Source: Sphaerothrix gracilis (GTDB taxonomy: Bacteria > Cyanobacteriota > Cyanobacteriia > Phormidesmidales > Phormidesmidaceae). From it: 64,000 nt of DNA. Each line of letters starts with the position of its first letter. Within the stretch, counting starts at the first letter, position 1. The notes under the pieces were generated by a model, which saw only the letters and a program-made list of their open reading frames with translations, did not search any database and was not told the origin of the DNA. The stretch spans positions 186,001 through 250,000 of the forward strand of contig NZ_JASATW010000002.1 of assembly GCF_030405905.1 (NCBI RefSeq), written 5' to 3'. Shown here one piece after another: positions 34,221 through 41,804 of this stretch. A program made the translations under genes and the position numbers.

Positions 34221-35345
34221 TCAATTTAGCTGAATAATGCCTTCGGGCACACTGTGCTGCTGCGCCTCGCGATGACCTTGCCACCAGAACAGGGTCGTCA
34301 CCAGCAGCACAGTAAACAAACCCAGATTCAGCAGCTTAATCCAGAGGGGACTGGGCGCGGGCGATCGCTTCACGGGCGGAGCCACCAGTCCCCCCTTCAG
34401 CTGCTCCAGCACAAACGCCGCATTGGGAGGACGCTGCCAGAATAGCGGTTCCATCAGGTAGTCGAGCCAGTCCGCTAGCGGTTTAGGCACTTGCGGGGCC
34501 AGCAATCGCCACAGCAGTCCCCCGTTTTTTTCGCTCACCTCCAGATCTAGCGGGTGCGCCTGAGTGAGCAGAAATACTAGCGTCCGGCCTAGAGCGTACA
34601 GGTCAGACTGGGGCACCGTGCGGCCTGTCACCTGTTCTGGCGCCGTGTAGCCCGGTGAAAAAATGCCCAGCCCCGTGACATCTTTGCCCATCAGCCGCTC
34701 AATCACCGTATAGGAAACCTCATGCACCGCGCCAAAATCAATCAGCACCAGTTGTCCATCCGGTCGCAGCATGATGTTAGAAGGCTTAATATCCCGGTGG
34801 AGATAGCGGTGCTGATGCAGATGATTGAGAATGTCGAGGAGCTGGAGTAGCCAAGACCAGGCCTGCTCAGGGCTGATGCTCCCCTCTCTTTCAACCAGCG
34901 TTTTCAAATTTTCTCCCGGCACCTTTTCCATCACTAGGCAGTGCAGCGGCTTCTTGCGCTGGGGCAGCGAGAACACAAAATAGCCATCCCCAGGCTGAAT
35001 GTGGGGTAAACCAGGATGACTCAGGGTTTTCAGCACCTCAGCTTCCTGCTGTAGTAAGCCCACCGCTACCGAATTATTTTTCTTAGAAACTTTGAGCACT
35101 TTGCGGTTTGGCGCTGCGGGCGATTCCTGGTTAGGCGGCTGGCATAGCAAGTCCTCGATCTCAAAGATCTCGGCATTCCCCGGTTCCTGGAGCGATCGCA
35201 GGGGCCGAACTAACCGATAGCGATCGCCCACCCATAACGCTGCGCCGCATCCCGCACAGGTTTCGGCAGTCTCTCGATTTTGGCGCTGTTGGCACTTAGG
35301 GTTAATGCAGTAGTAAGCCACAGTTTTGCGATCGCCCGTTCTCAA
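34221..35345 (-). CDS. zinc-ribbon Ser/Thr protein kinase with C-terminal membrane anchor
   Basis: This 374-aa kinase begins with a four-Cys ribbon (C13, C18, C30, C33). The kinase domain (about 44-320) has VLKV with Lys85, the catalytic loop HRDIKPSN (H183-R184-D185), DFGAVHE (203-209) and an APEQ activation-segment end. The N-lobe lacks a canonical GxGxxG loop (LVRPLRSLQEPGNAEIFEI instead). A single helix (about 338-360) follows, so the kinase faces the cytosol. The start is ambiguous: TTG 35345 overlaps the upstream stop by four bases, whereas GTG 35321 would give MAYYCINPKC. Coupling to the STAND regulator suggests joint function. Confidence 0.9.
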   Translation of the reverse strand: MRTGDRKTVAYYCINPKCQQRQNRETAETCAGCGAALWVGDRYRLVRPLRSLQEPGNAEIFEIEDLLCQPPNQESPAAPNRKVLKVSKKNNSVAVGLLQQEAEVLKTLSHPGLPHIQPGDGYFVFSLPQRKKPLHCLVMEKVPGENLKTLVEREGSISPEQAWSWLLQLLDILNHLHQHRYLHRDIKPSNIMLRPDGQLVLIDFGAVHEVSYTVIERLMGKDVTGLGIFSPGYTAPEQVTGRTVPQSDLYALGRTLVFLLTQAHPLDLEVSEKNGGLLWRLLAPQVPKPLADWLDYLMEPLFWQRPPNAAFVLEQLKGGLVAPPVKRSPAPSPLWIKLLNLGLFTVLLVTTLFWWQGHREAQQHSVPEGIIQLN

Positions 35346-36673
35346 GCCTCCATTTCTTCAGCCACGACGCTCAGCACTGCCGGGGGCAAATTGAAGCGGC
35401 CTTCCGAGGTTTCTAACAGCGATCGCTGCTTGAGCGACTGTAGCGCCTGAATCAGGTCTTGAGGAGAGGAGTCAGGTAGGGCAGTCATCAGTTCGTCTAA
35501 CGAGAGAGGCTGCTGCTGCTGCACGATCTGCCGCAAAATCTCGGCTTCCACATCCGACACCCGCGCCAGAATGTCTTCTAGATAGTCGCTGATGTCATGG
35601 GTAAATAGAGTCGTTTTCAGAAAAGCGGTGACGTTACCGTCAAAGACTTCTCGGATGGTCGTAGCCACCATCTTGAGCATGAAGGGATTGCCCCGATAGC
35701 CGCGAATCAGATCGTTCCACTTTTGGGTGTCGCCGCTGAGGCCCTTTTCTGTCAGCAGGTGCTGGGCTTCGGCTGCAGTGAGTCCTTTCAAAGTGAGCGA
35801 TCGCACAGGTGAGGTTTCTCCTTCTAAAAGTGAGATTTCGGCGGGCTTTTCCTGGCTAGTAATTAACACGCTGCTCTGATGCGGTTCCTGACCCAGCCGC
35901 TTAAACAACTCACCGTAATCTTCATAGCCCTCACGGTAAATTCCGGCCAAACGACCGCTCTGCAAAATCGACTCGGCCCCATCTAAGACCAGCAGACAGC
36001 GGTGAGCGCGGCAGTAATCGAGCAAATCTGATATTTGGGCTTCTAGGGGCTTCGGAGTTTTACCGTTATGTGAGCCAGAATCTGTCAAAATTTCAGCAAC
36101 CTGCTCCAAGAGTGTCGATAACACCGGAGCCTGTCGCAGCGACAGCCAGATCACAGCCTCAAACTCAGCGGCAATCTGCCGCGCCAGCTTCACCGCCAGC
36201 GCCGTTTTACCTATCCCCGCCATGCCCAGCACGATTACCAGTCGGCACTGTTCTTGCAGCAGCCACTGCTGTAGCTGAGCCAGTTCCGTCCCTCGCCCAT
36301 AAAACACGCCGCTGTCGGGCGCTTCGCCCCAGTGATGGGCGGGGACAGTTTGGGTGAGCTGAACTTTTATAGGGCCGCTCGCCGAAATAGGCGGCGATAC
36401 CGCCGGTGACTGCCCCTCAGCCTGATAGCGAGAAACCAATAGCTGCTGCAGTCGTGTGAGCTTGACCGGGCCGCGACCGCTAATCTGAAATTTCTGATAG
36501 ACCTCGCTCAGTCGCTTACGGACGGCATCGCCGCTAATGCCAATTTCTGCCGCGATCGCCGCTGTCGGCTTTCCCTGCATCGCTAAAACCAGCACCTCCT
36601 GCTCGGCCTTGGAGAGATGGTGTTCCTGGGCGATCGCTTCTAGAAAGTCTGACGAAATCACAGCATTGCTCAC
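35342..36673 (-). CDS. LuxR-type HTH / NB-ARC (STAND) ATPase regulator
   Basis: This 443-aa signalling ATPase has an N-terminal LuxR-like helix-turn-helix (about 20-64, LSKAEQEVLVLAMQ...AAEIGISGDAVRKRLSEVY), a short linker, then an NB-ARC module with P-loop GMAGIGKT (150-157), Walker B LLVLDG (227-232) and a winged-helix end (about 370-440). There are no C-terminal WD40 or TPR repeats, so the sensor part is missing or supplied in trans. The start is GTG (36671-36673), which itself lies in a near-copy of the CTCACATGA operator repeat. It overlaps the kinase gene and is divergent from the PspA-like operon, which it probably regulates. Confidence 0.9.
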   Translation of the reverse strand: MSNAVISSDFLEAIAQEHHLSKAEQEVLVLAMQGKPTAAIAAEIGISGDAVRKRLSEVYQKFQISGRGPVKLTRLQQLLVSRYQAEGQSPAVSPPISASGPIKVQLTQTVPAHHWGEAPDSGVFYGRGTELAQLQQWLLQEQCRLVIVLGMAGIGKTALAVKLARQIAAEFEAVIWLSLRQAPVLSTLLEQVAEILTDSGSHNGKTPKPLEAQISDLLDYCRAHRCLLVLDGAESILQSGRLAGIYREGYEDYGELFKRLGQEPHQSSVLITSQEKPAEISLLEGETSPVRSLTLKGLTAAEAQHLLTEKGLSGDTQKWNDLIRGYRGNPFMLKMVATTIREVFDGNVTAFLKTTLFTHDISDYLEDILARVSDVEAEILRQIVQQQQPLSLDELMTALPDSSPQDLIQALQSLKQRSLLETSEGRFNLPPAVLSVVAEEMEA

Positions 36674-36813
36674 ATCACGTTAAGAACTGGCTTTATCTTA
36701 GCTCATTGTCGTGAGCATTTCGGCGGTCTATGACTGCTCAAGCAAGGAAAAACAAGCTCACATGAGTTGACAATCTCACATGAAGCGAATATAACGGTTA
36801 TAAGCTCACATGA
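36669..36813 (+). promoter_or_regulatory. promoter with CTCACATGA operator repeats, divergent regulatory region
   Basis: TTGACA (36767-36772), a 17-base spacer and TATAAC (36790-36795) form a near-consensus promoter for the plus-strand operon. Exact CTCACATGA repeats are at 36757-36765 (one base before the -35), 36775-36783 (inside the spacer) and 36805-36813 (about the transcription start). A fourth copy with one mismatch (CTCACATCA, 36669-36677) overlaps the start codon of the HTH-STAND gene. TATAACGGTTATA (36790-36802) is palindromic. Site placement suggests repression, by inference from the HTH of the divergent gene. Confidence 0.8.
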
Positions 36814-36858
36814 ATGATTTAACGAGACGAGACTGTCAACTGATTTAGGAGTCAAGCG

Positions 36859-37566
36859 ATGAAAAAGTTTATGTACTGGCTGCTGGGTGATAAAGGGGGC
36901 CGCATTGCGGTCGGTAGCTGGGCTTGGCTGATCGGTCAGCCGTTAGAAGTAGGAGGCGCTCAGACTGTCGCGATCGCCCAGCAGTCCTTAGACGACATTG
37001 CCGAAAATGTTGAAAAGCTAACGGAGGCCGTCGCGCGACAGTATGCCGCCCTGCAGCAGGCCGAAAAGCTGCTGGCGGAGATGCAGTCCCAGGCGCAAAA
37101 CCTAGACCAGCAGGCAGTGCAGCTCGTGCAGCACGGCGAAGATGAGGCCGCTCTGACCCTGCTGGGAGAGCTAGAGGTGATCGAAACAACGCTCCCTCAG
37201 CTTCAGGCCCAGGTAAAAACCGCTCAACAGAACTTTGAAGTTGGCAAGCAGCGCCTGGTCGAGCAGCAGCGGCAGCTACAGCAAATGAAGACTCAGCAAA
37301 AAGTCAGCGCCTCGCTGCAAAAAGTAACGGCGGCGCTAGAGCAGGCCAATGCGCTCTCAGGGCTGAGTTCTGAAAGTGCTGTCAGCCTGTTTGAAACAGC
37401 ACGAGACGCGATCGATCGCCGGTCAATCACGGCCAACTCCCAGAGGCAGCTTCAGTCCTTTGGCCAAGAAGCCCAGCGGAAAACTCACCAGCTCAAAGCC
37501 GCTGATCGCCTCGCCGCTCTCAAAAATCAAGTTAATCCTCAGCTCACCGGAGACAACCATGCTTAA
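36859..37566 (+). CDS. PspA/IM30-like coiled-coil protein
   Basis: This is a 235-aa, largely helical protein. After a short hydrophobic N-terminal patch (MYWLLGDKGGRIAVGSWAWLIGQP), residues 40-180 form long Gln/Ala/Leu coiled coils with the GEDEAALTLLGELEVIETTLPQL segment that resembles the PspA core. PspA/Vipp1 proteins protect or reshape membranes. This one is distant enough that assignment is by pattern only. GGAG lies ten bases before the ATG. First gene of the operon; its end overlaps the next gene by eight bases. Confidence 0.75.
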   Translation: MKKFMYWLLGDKGGRIAVGSWAWLIGQPLEVGGAQTVAIAQQSLDDIAENVEKLTEAVARQYAALQQAEKLLAEMQSQAQNLDQQAVQLVQHGEDEAALTLLGELEVIETTLPQLQAQVKTAQQNFEVGKQRLVEQQRQLQQMKTQQKVSASLQKVTAALEQANALSGLSSESAVSLFETARDAIDRRSITANSQRQLQSFGQEAQRKTHQLKAADRLAALKNQVNPQLTGDNHA

Positions 37567-39139
37567 GCCAAAAAATCAGATGTCACAGACCCGATCAAAA
37601 ACAGGCAAAAAAGGTTTGCCGCCTATCGCCTATATCGGCGGCGCCCTAGTTATCGCCGTCGCTAGCTGGCAAGGGCCGGAGCTAATTGCGCCATATTTGC
37701 CGGATGGCGTTCTACCTGTTCAAGCGGACAATAGGGCGGACAATCAGCTAACCGTATTGGGCGATGGCTTTTCTGGCTATAGCTCCCTGCGTTCTACCGC
37801 CTTCGCTGACAGAGTTGCCCAGGCCGATTTGAAAATTCAGTATCAGGAGGAGCTAGATCAGGCTGAGCGGGCTGAGCGGTTAGGCAACGGAGCCGACCTA
37901 ATTGTCACTACCTTAGACCAGTACCTGACTCATCGCCCTGAGGGCCGGATTGTCGGCCTGATTGACCGTACGGTCGGCGCAGATGCGGTCGTCTTGAATA
38001 CGAGCCAGTTCCCCCAGCTCAAAAGCCTAAATGACCTGGCAGCGGTGAAAGCGGCCACGCCCAATCTGAAGCTGGTCTACTCCGCCGGAACGCCCAGCGA
38101 ATATCTAGCCCGGCTGCTAGATATCAAGTTTGAAAAATTTGATCTAGCTGATTTTGAAGTTGTTGAGGCTGAAGATTCAGCTCAGGCCTATGAGATTTTG
38201 CAGTCAGACCCAGCCGTGGCGATCGCGGTTTTGTGGGAACCCGATGTCTCTAAGGCAGTGCAGGCAGGCAACAAGGTAGCCCTCAGCAGTCAGGATGTAC
38301 CCAACGCAATTATAGATGTGATGGTGGCTAGCGATCGCCTGATTGCTCAGCGCCCGCAAGAACTCAAGTCCTTTCTCACCGCCTACTACCGTCATACGGA
38401 CGCCCTGATCCAAAACAGCAGCGCCCTCAGTGCTCAAATTGCTTCTGACAGCGGCCTGTCAAATTCAGATGCCAGCAAAGTAACAGAGGGCATCGACTTT
38501 TTCTCCAGCCTGGAGACAGAGCAGTGGTTCACCCAGGGTGAGCTAGAGAAACGAATTCAGGCCACCCAGGCGATTGTGACCCTAGCGGGCGGGCCAATTA
38601 GTCCCGTAGAGGATGCCTCAGCTCTCTATAAAACAGCTTTCATTGAAGAGGCCGTGGCCAATACCCAGCAGGTGATTCAGGCGATCGCCGCTGCCGATCC
38701 GGAACTGGCCGCTATGCTCTCAGGGGAGAAATCAACCACGGCTGTCTCCGTGACGCCGCAGCAGGTGCAGGCCGCTCAGCCCATCGGCAATCTTAACGTA
38801 CGCGGCACCGTTAGCTTTGCCACCGGCTCAGCAACGCTGACGGCGGTAGGCCAACAGACTCTAAACCAGCTAGCTGAGGAGATCAGCGACTTCAGCCCGG
38901 TGACAACGGCTCTCAATATCGTCGGCCACACCTCCAAAACCGGCCCAGCCGCGATCAATCAGACCCTGAGCCAGCAGCGGGCCCAAATTGTGGCTGACTA
39001 TCTCAAATCTCGCGGCGTCAAGCTGCAGATTGCGGTCCAGGGCAAAGGGTTCAGCCAGCCGCTGCCGGGAGTTGATCCAGCCCAGCCCCAAAATCAGCGC
39101 ACTGAAGTACAGCTCAAACGGATTGGAGGTGAGTCATGA
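37559..39139 (+). CDS. substrate-binding-protein / OmpA C-terminal fusion
   Basis: This 526-aa membrane-anchored periplasmic protein has a transmembrane helix at about 20-38 (PIAYIGGALVIAVASW), a periplasmic binding-protein fold of the SsuA/THI5-like class at about 60-340 (ADLIVTTLDQYLTH, AVLWEPDVSKAVQAG), and an OmpA-like peptidoglycan-binding domain at about 415-520 (VSFATGSATLTAVGQQTLNQLA, NIVGHTS, SQQRAQIVADYLKSRGV). It may sense a small ligand while tethered to the wall. The start ATG at 37559 has GGAG upstream and overlaps the PspA-like gene; the frame upstream to 37376 is the overlapping gene's shadow. Confidence 0.85.
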   Translation: MLKPKNQMSQTRSKTGKKGLPPIAYIGGALVIAVASWQGPELIAPYLPDGVLPVQADNRADNQLTVLGDGFSGYSSLRSTAFADRVAQADLKIQYQEELDQAERAERLGNGADLIVTTLDQYLTHRPEGRIVGLIDRTVGADAVVLNTSQFPQLKSLNDLAAVKAATPNLKLVYSAGTPSEYLARLLDIKFEKFDLADFEVVEAEDSAQAYEILQSDPAVAIAVLWEPDVSKAVQAGNKVALSSQDVPNAIIDVMVASDRLIAQRPQELKSFLTAYYRHTDALIQNSSALSAQIASDSGLSNSDASKVTEGIDFFSSLETEQWFTQGELEKRIQATQAIVTLAGGPISPVEDASALYKTAFIEEAVANTQQVIQAIAAADPELAAMLSGEKSTTAVSVTPQQVQAAQPIGNLNVRGTVSFATGSATLTAVGQQTLNQLAEEISDFSPVTTALNIVGHTSKTGPAAINQTLSQQRAQIVADYLKSRGVKLQIAVQGKGFSQPLPGVDPAQPQNQRTEVQLKRIGGES

Positions 39140-39669
39140 ATCAGAGTTTAGCCCCCGCGTATCTAGTCAGGTCTAGCAGGGAAGACGTACGCAGCCAGCA
39201 TCGCCATTCAAGCCAGAGTTTGGCTCAGGCTTATCAAGCTCTAGAGGGCGATGCCCCCGCTGACATTCCCTGGCTCGTCTGGCTATTAGAAAACCCGGAG
39301 AGTCCCCTGGCGCTGGGCGGCAGCATTTCTCTCCGCAACCACGACTATCTGCACATTTTGCTGAGCCGAGGCTTTACGCCAGCAGACGAAGCGTTTGTGA
39401 TTGGCATGACAATGGGCAACGACCCGCAGACCAGGAGCTGGCACTACCTAATTTTCAAATTTGCGGCTCGCTTTCTCTATCCGAACCCGTATCGGTTCAG
39501 CCGCCAGCATTTAGACATTTTTGAGCAGGGGGTGCAGTTTGGTCAGTCCCTGCCGGTCAAAAACCTCAACCGTTTTGACTTCTCCCTAGTTGAGCGATCG
39601 CCCGTGCCGTTACTTCGGCAGGTTTTTATGACCCCAGGATCAGAAGTCCCCGGCATCCCTGCAAATTGA
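39136..39669 (+). CDS. Coq4-like protein
   Basis: This 177-aa protein overlaps the preceding gene by four bases (ATGA). It contains H69-D70-x-x-H73 and E85 with 11 residues between H73 and E85, the HDxxH-x11-E metal-binding signature of the Coq4 family. Coq4 acts in ubiquinone assembly in eukaryotes; bacterial homologues are not well characterised, and cyanobacteria use plastoquinone. Surrounding residues (LRNHDYLHILLSRGFTPADEAFVIG, FEQGVQFGQ) fit the fold. Assignment rests on the motif and length. Confidence 0.7.
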   Translation: MNQSLAPAYLVRSSREDVRSQHRHSSQSLAQAYQALEGDAPADIPWLVWLLENPESPLALGGSISLRNHDYLHILLSRGFTPADEAFVIGMTMGNDPQTRSWHYLIFKFAARFLYPNPYRFSRQHLDIFEQGVQFGQSLPVKNLNRFDFSLVERSPVPLLRQVFMTPGSEVPGIPAN

Positions 39670-39829
39670 AATTGCTCAGCTCACAGCCAATACCGGCTGT
39701 AGCCCTAGCTCACCCGCATCTCTGCGTTCGTTTGGGGCGGACAAGGGTGGCCCCCCGTCGAAGAGACCAATCCGGACGGATCTGCCCAGGCCCCAGGTTT
39801 CCCTACTCGCTAAATTTAATTTTGTTCCT

Positions 39830-40393
39830 ATGCACATCACTAAACACACCTCTCATCAGCTCATCGTCAAGCAGTATCCTAAGTTTTGCTGGACTGTTAC
39901 CGGCTTTCTAGGCATCGCCGGCCTGTTCAACCTGCTAGCGCCACTCTTTGGCTCACCCGCCGAAGACTTCCTCGCCACTGCCACCTTGATGCTCGGCATT
40001 GCCGTGGTAGTGCTGATGTTTGCCGAGCTGCGTATTTTTGAATTTGACCGCGATCGCGCGCAGCTTCGCATTCGTCGCTGCTGGATTGCACGACAGCAGA
40101 CAATTGACTATCCCCTGGCTACCCTAATTGCGGTACGGCTCAGTTCTAAAACCGTCAGGGTAGAAGGCTATGGGGGGACAGGCAGCCGGATTGAGCTGGT
40201 CTATCTTGACGGGGTTATGAAGCCTCTAACCACTGCCTATTCCTCCGATGCAACTCAGCGACAGGTGGCGATCGCCATTGCCCAGCTATTTAACGTCGAG
40301 GCTCAGGTGCCGCCGACGATGGGCGAGGTAATGCAAAAAGCAGTCGGCTGGCTGACGGGTCAGGTGTTTGGCAACTCCTCCAAGCGCCGCTAA
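39830..40393 (+). CDS. membrane protein of unknown function with two helices
   Basis: A 187-aa protein with two hydrophobic helices (about 20-40 and 48-68), then a strand-rich soluble part (LRIFEFDRDRAQLRIRRCWIARQQTIDYPLATL) of PH-like appearance. I do not recognise a named family. Its TAA shares bases with the stop of the convergent oxidoreductase. It follows the operon by 160 bases and may or may not belong to it. Confidence 0.7.
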   Translation: MHITKHTSHQLIVKQYPKFCWTVTGFLGIAGLFNLLAPLFGSPAEDFLATATLMLGIAVVVLMFAELRIFEFDRDRAQLRIRRCWIARQQTIDYPLATLIAVRLSSKTVRVEGYGGTGSRIELVYLDGVMKPLTTAYSSDATQRQVAIAIAQLFNVEAQVPPTMGEVMQKAVGWLTGQVFGNSSKRR

Positions 40394-41796
40394 AGCCGCA
40401 CCCGCGATCGCCGCCAGTTAAACCAGTTTTCTAACCAGTCTCGTCGCCAAAAGCCCACGGCTAGGCGGCGAGTTTGCCACTGCTGAGCGGTTTCAACCAG
40501 GGCCGCAGTGAGGCCCTGGGGCAGATAGGGCGATCGCGCTACGGATCGGATTCCCTGCTTCGCGGCGATCGCCTGGGCAATGGGCTGTATAAGTTCGCTG
40601 GCGCTAGCCCCCACTATCTGCGCCCCCAAAATTTCGCCGCTGCGGTGGGCCACAATTTGGCAAAAGCCGCTGGCCTGATTGAGTAACTGCGCCTGCCCGT
40701 TGGCATAGAGCGGCTGGCTGCAAACCCAGGTGTCTTCTCCGTACCAGGCTCGGGCCTGAGCTGGAGTAATCCCTACCCTGGCCACCTCCGGGGTTGTAGA
40801 CACGCGCCAAACCAGAGCCCGGCGATTCAGCTCAAATCGGGGCAGAAGCAGGGCATTTTTGAGCACTAGGTCAATTTCTGGCGGCGCGATCGCCCGTATC
40901 TCCTGTCGTCCCAGGGCGGTACCTAGCGCAAACAGGCGAGGATGGGTGGTCTGTAAGCGATCGCCCACAACCGGGCCGAAGCCATCCTGCTTGACGCCCA
41001 CCATGTCTAAACCCAGATCAAAACTGCGCAGGCTGGGAGCCGTCGCCACAACCAGCTCATCTACCGTCAGCGCTGCCTGGGATAGCTTGATCTGATGCCC
41101 CGCTAGGGCCGAGCTGTCAGCGGTAACCTGATCGACCTCAGCCAAGCATTCCAGCTGAATGCCCTCAGCTTCAAGCTGCGCCACTAGCCACTGCCTAATA
41201 GCCACCGCCTGCCGGTGCAGCCAGGCTGGCTCTAGGCAAATTGTGACCTGAGCGCCTAAGCGAGCCATTAGCTGAGCGATCGCTAAGGCCGCTGGCGTTC
41301 CGCCCAAGATCCCTATACGTGCAGGCACCGCAGGCAGCTTATACAGGGTTTCAGGCGTATAGGGCGATCGCTCAGCCAGTCCTGAGATCGGCGGCAGCGG
41401 GGTAAAAAAGTCCGCGGCCAGCAGGTAGGCTCTGGCCGTCAAAAAGCGCTGCTGAGTTTCAAAGGCTAAGCGCGGCGATCGGCAAAACTGCCCCGGAGCT
41501 TGAATGTAGTCAACCCCTTGGGCTAGAAGGACCTGGGGCGATCGCAGCTCGGCCTGCTGCTGGCTGACGGCCTGCGTCCACTGCTGCCAGTGGGACCAGT
41601 CTGCTGGCCCGGCCCTTTGGCTCCACTGCTGCCAGGCGCTCACCTGTCTGAGGTAGTCTGCCTGGAGCGATCGCGCCACGCCATCTGCAAGCGGTTCGAC
41701 TAGGGCGACTCTGGCTCCTTGACTAGTAGCGGCGATCGCCGCCTGTCGGCCTGCCAGCGTACCACCCAAAATTACCAGGTCATAGTCAACTAGCAT
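40390..41796 (-). CDS. pyridine-nucleotide/FAD oxidoreductase lacking the redox disulfide
   Basis: This 468-aa flavoprotein is of the dihydrolipoamide/mercuric reductase fold. The FAD dinucleotide-binding motif (DYDLVILGGTLAGRQAAIAA, residues 4-23) and the NAD(P) motif (GILGGTPAALAIAQLMARLGAQVTIC, about 167-192) are present, with the second FAD region ALGTALG and a C-terminal dimerisation domain (GFCQIVAHRSGEILGAQIVG). The CxxxxC redox pair expected near residue 40-50 is absent: the segment reads LVEPLADGVARSLQADYLRQ. It therefore cannot do disulfide reductase chemistry as usual. It begins eight bases after larB, so the two are co-transcribed. Confidence 0.87.
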   Translation of the reverse strand: MLVDYDLVILGGTLAGRQAAIAATSQGARVALVEPLADGVARSLQADYLRQVSAWQQWSQRAGPADWSHWQQWTQAVSQQQAELRSPQVLLAQGVDYIQAPGQFCRSPRLAFETQQRFLTARAYLLAADFFTPLPPISGLAERSPYTPETLYKLPAVPARIGILGGTPAALAIAQLMARLGAQVTICLEPAWLHRQAVAIRQWLVAQLEAEGIQLECLAEVDQVTADSSALAGHQIKLSQAALTVDELVVATAPSLRSFDLGLDMVGVKQDGFGPVVGDRLQTTHPRLFALGTALGRQEIRAIAPPEIDLVLKNALLLPRFELNRRALVWRVSTTPEVARVGITPAQARAWYGEDTWVCSQPLYANGQAQLLNQASGFCQIVAHRSGEILGAQIVGASASELIQPIAQAIAAKQGIRSVARSPYLPQGLTAALVETAQQWQTRRLAVGFWRRDWLENWFNWRRSRVRL

Positions 41797-41804
41797 CGCC
41801 AGCG

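Noticed and set aside
39666..39911. 81-codon ORF overlapping the Coq4-like stop
   Set aside because: No ribosome-binding site, overlaps the better-supported membrane protein at 39830.
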